A stretch of DNA of 6,598 nt from a bacterium (GTDB lineage: Bacteria > Chlamydiota > Chlamydiia > Chlamydiales > JAFEGQ01): assembly GCA_021809305.1 (NCBI GenBank), contig JAKBAF010000074.1, positions 1 through 6,598 of the forward strand. The letters are read 5' to 3'. Positions 1 through 4,809 of the stretch are shown here, one piece after another. Position 1 is the first letter of the stretch; the number at the start of each line of letters is the position of its first letter. The translations under genes were made by a program, and so were the position numbers. Under the pieces are notes generated by a model. The model searched no databases. It was given only the letters and a program-made list of their open reading frames with translations, and was not told the DNA's origin.

Positions 1-111
1 GCCTTCCCCTGGCAAAAGGGCGACCTGCTCGTGCTGGATAACGTCTTGAGCATGCACGGCAGAGCCACCTTTACTGGGCGTCGGCGCATCCTTACCGCCA
101 TGACGAGCTAG
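1..111 (+). CDS. 3' end of a TauD/TfdA-family Fe(II)/2-oxoglutarate dioxygenase (partial)
   Basis: Frame 1 is open from the window edge to a TAG at 109-111, giving 36 residues that begin AFPWQKGDLLVLDN and end RRRILTAMTS. The pattern W..GDLL.lDN....HGR..F.G.RRIL..M is the C-terminal signature of the TauD/TfdA superfamily, especially the SyrP/clavaminate-synthase-like members often found near natural-product genes. The histidine in SMHGR (residue 19 of the fragment) matches the distal iron ligand of the HxD...H facial triad. An arginine in the following GRRR cluster would bind the 2-oxoglutarate carboxylate. The N-terminal bulk, including the HxD motif, lies outside the window, so the substrate cannot be guessed. 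The enzyme would be cytoplasmic and would use O2 and 2-oxoglutarate to hydroxylate or desaturate its substrate. The fold assignment is strong; any link to a biosynthetic cluster is speculation. Confidence 0.85.
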   Translation, partial: AFPWQKGDLLVLDNVLSMHGRATFTGRRRILTAMTS

Positions 112-144
112 CCTTGCGGGAGAGCTTTTCGAGGTTGGAGTGGA

Positions 145-303
145 CTACTGTCTCAACGAATTTACGATCAAATTGGGGGCAGAATCGCGGATAGGCGAAG
201 GACCATATTCCCCGCCAAAGGCTTGCCGCAGTCGGAGGGAAGCGTTAGCGGCACTTTCAATGATGAGCGAAATGTTTTCGCCAAATTTAGATGTCGATAA
301 CAT
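145..303 (-). CDS. Small 52-aa ORF with a perfect Shine-Dalgarno, function unknown
   Basis: An ATG at 303-301 opens a 52-codon frame that ends at TAG (147-145). AGGAGG (311-316) lies 7 bases upstream, as close to ideal as a bacterial ribosome binding site gets. The peptide starts MLSTSKFGENISLIIES and ends NLIVNSLRQ. Residues about 9-29 look able to form an amphipathic helix (hydrophobic I, L, F alternating with E, N, R). They are followed by a glycine/proline-rich stretch (GGEYGPSP) and a polar tail. There is no signal peptide, membrane span or recognisable domain. It runs convergently to the dioxygenase gene and divergently from the dipeptidase gene. It could be a genuine small protein, the intact start of a gene whose remainder has been lost, or chance. 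The ribosome binding site is the main argument for translation. I do not recognise the family. Confidence 0.42.
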   Translation of the reverse strand: MLSTSKFGENISLIIESAANASLRLRQAFGGEYGPSPIRDSAPNLIVNSLRQ

Positions 304-310
304 TGGCTAG

Positions 311-316
311 CCTCCT
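311..316 (-). promoter_or_regulatory. Consensus ribosome binding site of the 52-aa ORF
   Basis: The minus strand reads AGGAGG here, complementary to the anti-Shine-Dalgarno, with a 7-base spacer before the ATG at 303. It is stronger than the sites of most other genes in the window and is the main reason to treat the small frame as coding. Confidence 0.5.
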
Positions 317-328
317 CTTATGTTTATG

Positions 329-342
329 AAACTTGGAAGTTT
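329..342. repeat. Perfect 14-base inverted repeat upstream of the small ORF
   Basis: The sequence AAACTT-GG-AAGTTT has two perfect 6-base arms and a 2-base centre. It lies 26-39 bases upstream of the small ORF start, in the AT-rich gap between two divergent genes. The short spacer fits a dimeric repressor operator better than an RNA hairpin, because a 2-base loop is too tight, and no T-run follows on either strand. A weak minus-strand promoter (TAGACA at 379-374, GAAAAT 17 bases on) would place transcription start close to it. The repeat is directly visible; the operator role is inference. Confidence 0.4.
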
Positions 343-440
343 GAATATGATTTTCGGTTCTTCCTCAATTATTGTCTAATCGCAGATCTTCTATTGAGAA
401 ATTGGGGTGGATATCGCAGCAGATCAGGGGTTCTAAGGAA

Positions 441-466
441 ACGACACTAGACGAAATCTAAGTCGT
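441..466. repeat. Imperfect inverted repeat overlapping the dipeptidase promoter
   Basis: Outer arms ACGAC (441-445) and GTCGT (462-466) and inner arms TAGA (448-451) and TCTA (457-460) pair around a CGAAA centre (452-456). Two bases separate the arms on the left and one on the right. The inner left arm forms most of the proposed -35 element at 448-453, and the rest fills the promoter spacer, which is the usual position of a repressor operator. A transcript-level hairpin is less likely because the repeat would lie upstream of transcription start. Confidence 0.4.
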
Positions 467-477
467 GAAATTATCAT
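448..477 (+). promoter_or_regulatory. Candidate sigma70-type promoter of the dipeptidase gene
   Basis: TAGACG (448-453; 4 of 6 consensus) and TATCAT (472-477; 5 of 6) are separated by 18 bases. Transcription would start near 484 and give a leader of about 37 bases to the ATG at 521. The -10 element overlaps an upstream in-frame ATG at 476, so that codon would not be transcribed, which supports the downstream start. Chlamydial sigma66 recognises sequences close to this consensus. The call rests on sequence match alone. Confidence 0.42.
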
Positions 478-507
478 GCATTTCCAGCAGGGTCATACTC
501 AACTTAA

Positions 508-513
508 GGGAGG
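508..513 (+). promoter_or_regulatory. Ribosome binding site that decides the dipeptidase start
   Basis: GGGAGG at 508-513 lies 7 bases before the ATG at 521. No comparable site precedes the in-frame ATG at 476, so the shorter protein is preferred. Confidence 0.7.
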
Positions 514-520
514 TGCTGTC

Positions 521-1240
521 ATGAAGCGAAGTAACTGGAGGCGACCACTGGCCTTAATAGCAACAGGCGCAGCAGCTATTGTGCTATGGCAACCAATTGC
601 GCAATTGAGCCTCTTTTCAGACCTTAACGCCCAGGTCATCCAGGAGCCCGCTCCGATGACCTACGGCCTTGTCAATATAGCGGCCGCAAGCCCGAGTATC
701 CTTCTCGATATTCGGTATGCGACAAAAAACAACTTCCTCCACTTCCCTGTCTACCCACGAGCTGCCTGCTATCTGCAGAAAGAGGTTGCAATAGCTCTTT
801 GCGAGGTTCAAGAAGAGTTTTCCCAGATAAATTTGGGCCTTAAGATATTTGATGGGTATCGTCCGCTCTCCGTCCAGCAGCTCATGTGGGATACTATTCA
901 AGATGAGCGCTACGTTTCAAATCCTGCAAAGGGAGGCGGGCGGCATACGCGTGGGACCGCTGTCGATCTGACACTTGTTGATGCGGATGGCAATGAACTG
1001 GAGATGCCAACTGGGTTTGATGATTTTACGGAGCGTGCTCATAGCGACTATATGGCGCTTGGAGAGATGGCTATAAAAAATCGCGCACTTTTAAGAGAGG
1101 TAATGGAGCGCCATGGATTTCATCAGTTGCCAACCGAGTGGTGGCACTTTGATTTCGATGGGTGGCGTGATGAGGCCAAGTACCCTCCATTAGATGTCAA
1201 CTTTGATACCCTCGATTGGCTTGCAAGGCACGGATCATAG
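521..1240 (+). CDS. ddpX: Exported or membrane-anchored D-Ala-D-Ala dipeptidase (VanX/DdpX, peptidase M15D)
   Basis: The 239-aa product is a zinc D-alanyl-D-alanine dipeptidase, which hydrolyses the free dipeptide to two D-Ala. The VanX residues are present in order: the substrate-binding arginine in FDGYRP (R114), zinc ligands H142 and D149 in RHTRGTAVDL, the catalytic glutamate E206 and third zinc ligand H209 in TEWWHFDF. Classical VanX is a cytoplasmic protein of about 200 aa. This one has an extra N-terminus with basic residues (MKRSNWRR) and a hydrophobic stretch at about 9-31, a signal peptide or uncleaved anchor, so the enzyme should act in the periplasm. No vanH/vanA-like ligase gene or two-component regulator lies nearby, so glycopeptide resistance is unlikely. 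Turnover of peptidoglycan-derived or environmental D-Ala-D-Ala is more plausible (inference). The ATG at 521 is chosen over 476 for its ribosome binding site and because the signal-like segment then sits at the N-terminus. Confidence 0.92.
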   Translation: MKRSNWRRPLALIATGAAAIVLWQPIAQLSLFSDLNAQVIQEPAPMTYGLVNIAAASPSILLDIRYATKNNFLHFPVYPRAACYLQKEVAIALCEVQEEFSQINLGLKIFDGYRPLSVQQLMWDTIQDERYVSNPAKGGGRHTRGTAVDLTLVDADGNELEMPTGFDDFTERAHSDYMALGEMAIKNRALLREVMERHGFHQLPTEWWHFDFDGWRDEAKYPPLDVNFDTLDWLARHGS

Positions 1241-1248
1241 CTCGACCT

Positions 1249-1272
1249 TCACTCAATTGAGGTGATCTTTTT
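1249..1272 (+). terminator. Weak candidate intrinsic terminator between convergent genes
   Basis: TCAC (1249-1252) pairs with GTGA (1262-1265), with the palindrome CTCAATTGAG (1252-1261) overlapping the loop. TC and five Ts (1268-1272) follow. This is the form of a short rho-independent terminator for the dipeptidase transcript. The stem is only 4-5 base pairs and AT-rich, and the element extends into the last codons of the convergent gene, so it may be weak. Confidence 0.35.
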
Positions 1273-2701
1273 GTGCGATGGCGCGAGCCATGCCAGAGAA
1301 GATGAAGTAGTGTATAGGGAAGAGCAGGTACCAGTAGAGTCTGCCCCATACCCCTTGGGGGCGAAAGGTAGCGGTCTGATAGAGATAGCTCCTCTCGCCC
1401 TTATTGACAAATTTAAACTCGAGCCACGCCTCACCTGGAAGCTTCATTTCGGCATAGAGAAGAAGGCGTCTTTCCGCCCGATCGGCGAGAAGTACTCGCC
1501 AGAAATCGAGAGCATCGCCTGGCTCGAGGTCGATTGGGTCCCTGCGCCCTCGTCGAATCCCGACACCACCGACAAGCTTATCAATTGCGCCGCGGACAAA
1601 CCACGCGCTGTTCATGTAGTACCAGCCAGACCTGCCGCCAATTGAAAAGACCCGCCTTACGGCTTCGTTAGCTGGGAGAGTAACCTCTACGATCCGTTGA
1701 GCTAGTAGACAGCCGTGTTCCGGTAGGGTGACATAGTAGCTGAGGGAGGGGTCCAAGCCGCCTCGAACCCATGCATCTCTCCAACTTGAGATGACAGCAT
1801 GCTCCTCAATCTGTGAGAAGGCGCGGCGTACCGCTTCGTCAAAGGTGAGGCAGTGGTTAGGAACGATCGCATCAATGCGGTTTTCAGAGCAGACAACGGT
1901 ATTCCTTAGACTCTCAACGAGGGTGCGAGCTATGTGGTAATTGGTCGCCGCTACGAAGTAGAGCCAATAAGAGGAGAGGTGGGGAGTAAGGACTGGCACT
2001 GTGATGATCCAGCGTTTAAGGCCTCGGATAGCGGCGAAGCGAAGGAGTAGCTCTTTGTAGGTCAGGATGTCGGGTCCACCGATATCAAAGGTCTCTCCGA
2101 GCGCCGCCTCGTTTGCCATCACTCCAATCAGGTAGTTCAGCACATCGTAGATGGCGATTGGCTGGGTCGCTGTGTTGACCCATTTAGGAGCAACCATCAC
2201 TGGAAGCTTCTCGATAAGCCCACGGATGATCTCAAAGGAGGCGCTACCCGACCCGATAATAATTCCAGCGCGCAGAACAGTAACTGGAATTTCTCCCTCG
2301 CGGAGAAGCTCTTCCACGTGCCTGCGAGAGGCGAGATGGGGCGAGAGTGCGATATCGCTCGAGAGGCCACTTAAGTAGATGATCTGGCGGGTAGAGCTCT
2401 CTTTTAGGGCTGATATAAGATTTGTAGCCGCTATTTCGTCTAGCTTGGCAAAGCGTCCTCCTCCGTGGCCCATGGAGTGGATAAGGTAGTAGGCAATCTC
2501 CAGATCGCGGGGAAGATTTTTTAGAGACTTAAGGTCTAGTAGATCTCCTACCACAACCTGCACTCGATCTTTTAAGCGCTCAGGGAGGTTGAGCCTCTCT
2601 TTACTCCGGACCAAGACAACAACGTCATGGCCCAACTCAACAAGGAGCGGCATTAGCCTCCGTCCAATGTAACCGGTGCTACCAGTTAAAAGGATTTTCA
2701 A
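1253..2701 (-). CDS. Atypical SDR NAD(P)-binding protein with C-terminal DUF2867 domain
   Basis: The 482-aa protein has two parts. Residues 1 to about 230 form an extended or atypical SDR Rossmann domain: the dinucleotide-binding TGSTGYIG is at 6-13, YYLIHSMG at 71-78, and an NmrA/YbjT-like LRAGIIIGSGS at 143-153. Residues about 330-470 match DUF2867: GWYYMNSAW near 359, GVGIRRGRRDP at 379-389, LPGEAWLEF at 421-429 and YWYLLFPIHYFIF at 456-468. This two-domain layout and length are usual for the family, whose reaction is not established; the C-terminal part resembles lipid- or ligand-binding folds (inference). The start is TTG at 2701-2699, because the Rossmann motif begins directly after it and no upstream Met fits. 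The TTG overlaps the preceding stop as TTGA, which suggests translational coupling with the exported beta-repeat gene. The gene ends 12 bases from the convergent dipeptidase stop. Confidence 0.85.
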   Translation of the reverse strand: MKILLTGSTGYIGRRLMPLLVELGHDVVVLVRSKERLNLPERLKDRVQVVVGDLLDLKSLKNLPRDLEIAYYLIHSMGHGGGRFAKLDEIAATNLISALKESSTRQIIYLSGLSSDIALSPHLASRRHVEELLREGEIPVTVLRAGIIIGSGSASFEIIRGLIEKLPVMVAPKWVNTATQPIAIYDVLNYLIGVMANEAALGETFDIGGPDILTYKELLLRFAAIRGLKRWIITVPVLTPHLSSYWLYFVAATNYHIARTLVESLRNTVVCSENRIDAIVPNHCLTFDEAVRRAFSQIEEHAVISSWRDAWVRGGLDPSLSYYVTLPEHGCLLAQRIVEVTLPANEAVRRVFSIGGRSGWYYMNSAWFVRGAIDKLVGGVGIRRGRRDPIDLEPGDALDFWRVLLADRAERRLLLYAEMKLPGEAWLEFKFVNKGERSYLYQTATFRPQGVWGRLYWYLLFPIHYFIFSGMARAIAQKDHLN

Positions 2702-3261
2702 TCCCTTCTGCTCCCTTTTACTGTGGCGCCGCGCACCTGCCCTAGAATCCGGCTTGTCTTATCGAGTACGATCTCTCCTCGGCCCGACTCAAAGATGATA
2801 TTTCCCCTAACGACGGTAAAATCGCATAGCGTTAAGATCTGGGAGCTTTCGATGGGGAGCACTCGGGGGATGGTAATTCCACCTGTGACACAAGTGGAGA
2901 GGAGCAGGTCGCTTGAGTAGGCGAGAATCTCGCCATTGAAAAGGGAGTTGCTTCCAAGAAGGAGGCCTTCCAAGTGGAGATCTCCCTTCACTTCCGAGCC
3001 TGTTACGACAAGAGGCCCCTTCAGGTCTACCTGGCCTACGGTGGCATTGTAGAGGGTTAACCGGCCTTTCCCTTCAACCTTTCCGAAAACTTTTGTTCCC
3101 TCAAGTCTAACTCCTCCCTCAATCTTCAAATGGTCTAAGACAAGATCGCGATAGATCAGCGTTGAGAGAGGTCCCTCACCGTGTTGTTCAACCTTAGCTG
3201 CTAAGGGTGTAGTGGCTAGTGTAAGTAAATAGGCCAGCAGCGATAGGGCTACACTCTTCAC
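2698..3261 (-). CDS. Exported bactofilin-like beta-repeat protein
   Basis: The 187-aa product starts MKSVALSLLAYLLTL, a clear signal peptide ending near TTPLAA (residues about 17-22), so the protein should be periplasmic or outer-membrane-associated. The mature part is almost all short beta-type repeats with a G-x-V/I/L core: FGKVEG, VGQVDL, KGDLHLEG, NGEILA, TGGITI, RGNIIF and LGQVRG, mostly 16-20 residues apart with two wider gaps. This resembles the right-handed beta-solenoid of bactofilins (polymer-forming proteins), but those are normally cytosolic, so the homology is uncertain. Two cysteines (C124, C146) could form a disulfide. The GTG start at 3261-3259 is preferred because GGGAGG lies 6 bases upstream and the signal peptide then begins at residue 1. 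A TTG at 3288 in the same frame would add nine basic or polar residues. The stop overlaps the next gene's start. Confidence 0.65.
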   Translation of the reverse strand: MKSVALSLLAYLLTLATTPLAAKVEQHGEGPLSTLIYRDLVLDHLKIEGGVRLEGTKVFGKVEGKGRLTLYNATVGQVDLKGPLVVTGSEVKGDLHLEGLLLGSNSLFNGEILAYSSDLLLSTCVTGGITIPRVLPIESSQILTLCDFTVVRGNIIFESGRGEIVLDKTSRILGQVRGATVKGSRRD

Positions 3262-3351
3262 GATCAACCTCCCTCTGTTGCGGGCCAACTGAATGAGGTT
3301 ATAGAAGAGTTTCGATTTATTTGGAGCACAAACTTAGAGGTGAGCCAAGCC
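3262..3351 (-). promoter_or_regulatory. 90-base gap: ribosome binding site and a possible -10 element
   Basis: Between the ogt stop and the GTG of the beta-repeat gene the minus strand carries GGGAGG (3273-3268), which fixes the downstream start. It also carries TATAAC (3303-3298; 5 of 6 to the -10 consensus) in an AT-rich context. I find no convincing -35 hexamer at 16-19 bases, so an independent promoter is possible but not shown. I see no terminator hairpin after ogt, so read-through from pheT is equally possible. Confidence 0.3.
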
Positions 3352-3813
3352 CTACGTGGTCCCGACTCCCTCGAAGTCTAGGAGAAGCTGCTTAAGTGGG
3401 GTTCCAAAGCGGAAGCCGCAGAGGGAGCGATTAGCGGCAACGACCCGGTGGCAAGGGATGAAAAGGGGGAAGGGGTTATCGCGACAAACAGTGCCGACAG
3501 CGCGTGCTGCACGCGGATGGCCGATAGCATCAGCAATCTCTCCATAGCTTACGACCTCACCCAAGGGAATGGCTTGGATGGCCTTCATGACGCGAGCCTG
3601 AAAAGGGGAGAGAGGGGGGTAGGTCAAGGGGGGCAGATCGGGAAGAGCAGCTCTCTGAAGGTAGCAATCGATCCAAGCGAGGGCACTTGCTCTTAGCCAC
3701 TCGGGCAGCTCTCCATGGATAGTGAGGGCGCTTGGGCCAAACTTAAGCTCCACGCGAGAGAGAGCCATCTCTTTCGCGTGGAGCTCGATCTGAAGGGGGA
3801 GGCTGCTACTCAT
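3352..3813 (-). CDS. ogt: Methylated-DNA--[protein]-cysteine S-methyltransferase
   Basis: The 153-aa product transfers alkyl groups from O6-alkylguanine in DNA to its own cysteine, a single-use repair reaction. The active-site motif IPCHRVV places the acceptor at C121. The DNA-binding helix-turn-helix is seen in VSYGEIADAIG (88-98), followed by the RAARAVG recognition segment (101-107). The conserved asparagine hinge is N113 (RDNPFP), and the C-terminal LLLDFEGV supplies the glutamate (E148) of the Cys-His-Glu network. Length and the degenerate N-terminal domain (1 to about 65) fit small Ogt proteins; there is no AdaA regulatory domain. The ATG at 3813 is one base after the lipoprotein stop (3815), implying coupled translation. 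A start at 3885 would overlap that gene by 71 bases and is rejected. Position after pheT and the CT476-like gene corresponds to chlamydial CT477. Confidence 0.93.
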   Translation of the reverse strand: MSSSLPLQIELHAKEMALSRVELKFGPSALTIHGELPEWLRASALAWIDCYLQRAALPDLPPLTYPPLSPFQARVMKAIQAIPLGEVVSYGEIADAIGHPRAARAVGTVCRDNPFPLFIPCHRVVAANRSLCGFRFGTPLKQLLLDFEGVGTT

Positions 3814-3814
3814 T

Positions 3815-4792
3815 TTAGCTCGGTTGAGGGTTGAGCCTATCAAATATTGCTTTGCTAACAAGCTGTCCCTGATGGTACCAATCAACCTTGCGCTCGCTCT
3901 CTAATAGGAAGAGGTCAGCACCATGCTTCCTGTCGCGCAGCCAGCTAATCTCTTCGACAAGGCTCCCTCCCGGACCATAAATACGCTCCAAGCCGTGCTT
4001 GTAGCCGTTTTCATAGGGGATTTCAGCGTGTTTTTCGCCGTTAAGAAACGAGGTTGCGTAGCCATGAAGCGAGCCGAGGACGTAGGTCTCGAAAAGCTTG
4101 GGTACGCCCCCTGGTAGGAAGCTCTTTCTTATCCCATGGATAGCGCCATCAAAATAGGGCGTAATGCTCTCTGGCTCGCCTGTTGCGAGAAAGGTGGTTC
4201 GTGTGACCATCTGACCATTTGCAATCTCGTCTTCAGAAAGAAGCTCGCCTTGGCTGCTACGGACAATGCGCAACCCATCCTTTGCCTCAACTCTACCCTC
4301 TATAACGTTTGTTGGAGAGAGGTACTCGCCCGAGACAAGCAGATCACCCTGAAAGGTCTCTCGGCTGCAAGGGGTACCATTCTCGTACCAGGTAGTGACT
4401 GCGACTGTGTGATTGGGGAGGTAGCATCGCTCACGCTTACGGCCACCGTTTGTATAGTGGTCACACTCAGCAATCAGCTCCCCACGCTCGTAGCGCTCTG
4501 TCCTAGCGATAAGAGGAGTATAAGGTAGAGTATAGGTGGTCTCTCCGGAGAGCTCACCGGCGCTGTATTGGCGAGTAACTGTCACGCCATCCTTGCGCTG
4601 AGTGATGACCTTCCCATCCTTGCCCCGAGACTCCCACTCATTTTTCGCAACTGAAATGCCATACTTATGGACATACGATTCAACGACAGGGGACAAGGCC
4701 CCCTCTCCACCACCTGCACACCCGCCAGCAATAATTGCTAAGGATGCGACTAGGCTGAAACCACATGCCACTCTTGCTCTCTCTTTCATCAT
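3815..4792 (-). CDS. MORN/YwqK-like repeat lipoprotein (CT476-like by position)
   Basis: The 325-aa protein has a basic N-terminus (MMKERAR), a hydrophobic core and a lipobox-like IAGGC with acylation at C25, followed by a GGGEG linker. The mature protein should therefore be a lipid-anchored periplasmic or outer-membrane protein. Residues about 50-320 hold repeated Y/F..G..HG.....Y..G units, clearest at 206-295 (YFDGAIHG, YVLGSLHG, YENGYKHG, WLRDRKHG), like the MORN-related YwqK antitoxin-type repeats. Such repeats are beta-rich binding surfaces; despite the 'antitoxin' label in databases, nothing here suggests a toxin-antitoxin pair. The ATG at 4792 has AGAGGA 6 bases upstream. An alternative ATG at 4813 overlaps the pheT stop as ATGA and would add seven residues before the signal peptide. 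The position between pheT and ogt matches CT476 of Chlamydia trachomatis (recalled, not searched). Function is unknown. Confidence 0.8.
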   Translation of the reverse strand: MMKERARVACGFSLVASLAIIAGGCAGGGEGALSPVVESYVHKYGISVAKNEWESRGKDGKVITQRKDGVTVTRQYSAGELSGETTYTLPYTPLIARTERYERGELIAECDHYTNGGRKRERCYLPNHTVAVTTWYENGTPCSRETFQGDLLVSGEYLSPTNVIEGRVEAKDGLRIVRSSQGELLSEDEIANGQMVTRTTFLATGEPESITPYFDGAIHGIRKSFLPGGVPKLFETYVLGSLHGYATSFLNGEKHAEIPYENGYKHGLERIYGPGGSLVEEISWLRDRKHGADLFLLESERKVDWYHQGQLVSKAIFDRLNPQPS

Positions 4793-4798
4793 GTATAA

Positions 4799-4804
4799 TC
4801 CTCT
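4799..4804 (-). promoter_or_regulatory. Ribosome binding site favouring the 4792 start of the lipoprotein gene
   Basis: The minus strand reads AGAGGA, 6 bases before the ATG at 4792. The competing ATG at 4813 has GGGAG about 8 bases upstream, so both starts are possible, but the downstream one yields the more typical lipoprotein signal sequence. Confidence 0.5.
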
Positions 4805-4809
4805 TCCCC

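Noticed and set aside
104..130. Possible terminator after the dioxygenase (AGCT...AGCT followed by TTTT)
   Set aside because: The stem would be only 4 bases with a 12-base loop, too weak to support.
210..303. Double-glycine (GG) secretion leader in the 52-aa ORF
   Set aside because: A GG is present at residues 30-31, but the hydrophobic positions expected upstream (-4, -7, -12) match poorly and no peptidase-transporter gene is visible.
476..520. Upstream in-frame ATG that would lengthen the dipeptidase to 254 aa
   Set aside because: No ribosome binding site precedes it, it overlaps the proposed -10 element, and it would place 15 polar residues ahead of the signal-like segment. The ATG at 521 has GGGAGG at a good distance.
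521..1240. Vancomycin-resistance cassette
   Set aside because: Only a VanX-type enzyme is present. No vanH, vanA-type ligase or vanRS gene lies in the window, and the enzyme appears exported.
1262..1645. Plus-strand open frame of 127 codons downstream of the dipeptidase gene
   Set aside because: It is antisense to the conserved DUF2867 region, and its composition mirrors that gene.
3814..3885. Longer ogt reading from an ATG at 3885
   Set aside because: The extra 24 residues are coded inside the lipoprotein gene in another frame. The ATG at 3813, one base after that gene's stop, gives the usual Ogt length.
4136..4528. Plus-strand open frame of 130 codons
   Set aside because: It lies fully antisense to the MORN-like lipoprotein gene, has no recognisable domain and no ribosome binding site that I can see. 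It is best explained as a shadow.
3815..4792. Toxin-antitoxin system based on the YwqK 'antitoxin' repeat label
   Set aside because: The protein is a large lipoprotein located between pheT and ogt, with no toxin-like partner. The label reflects a repeat family, not function.
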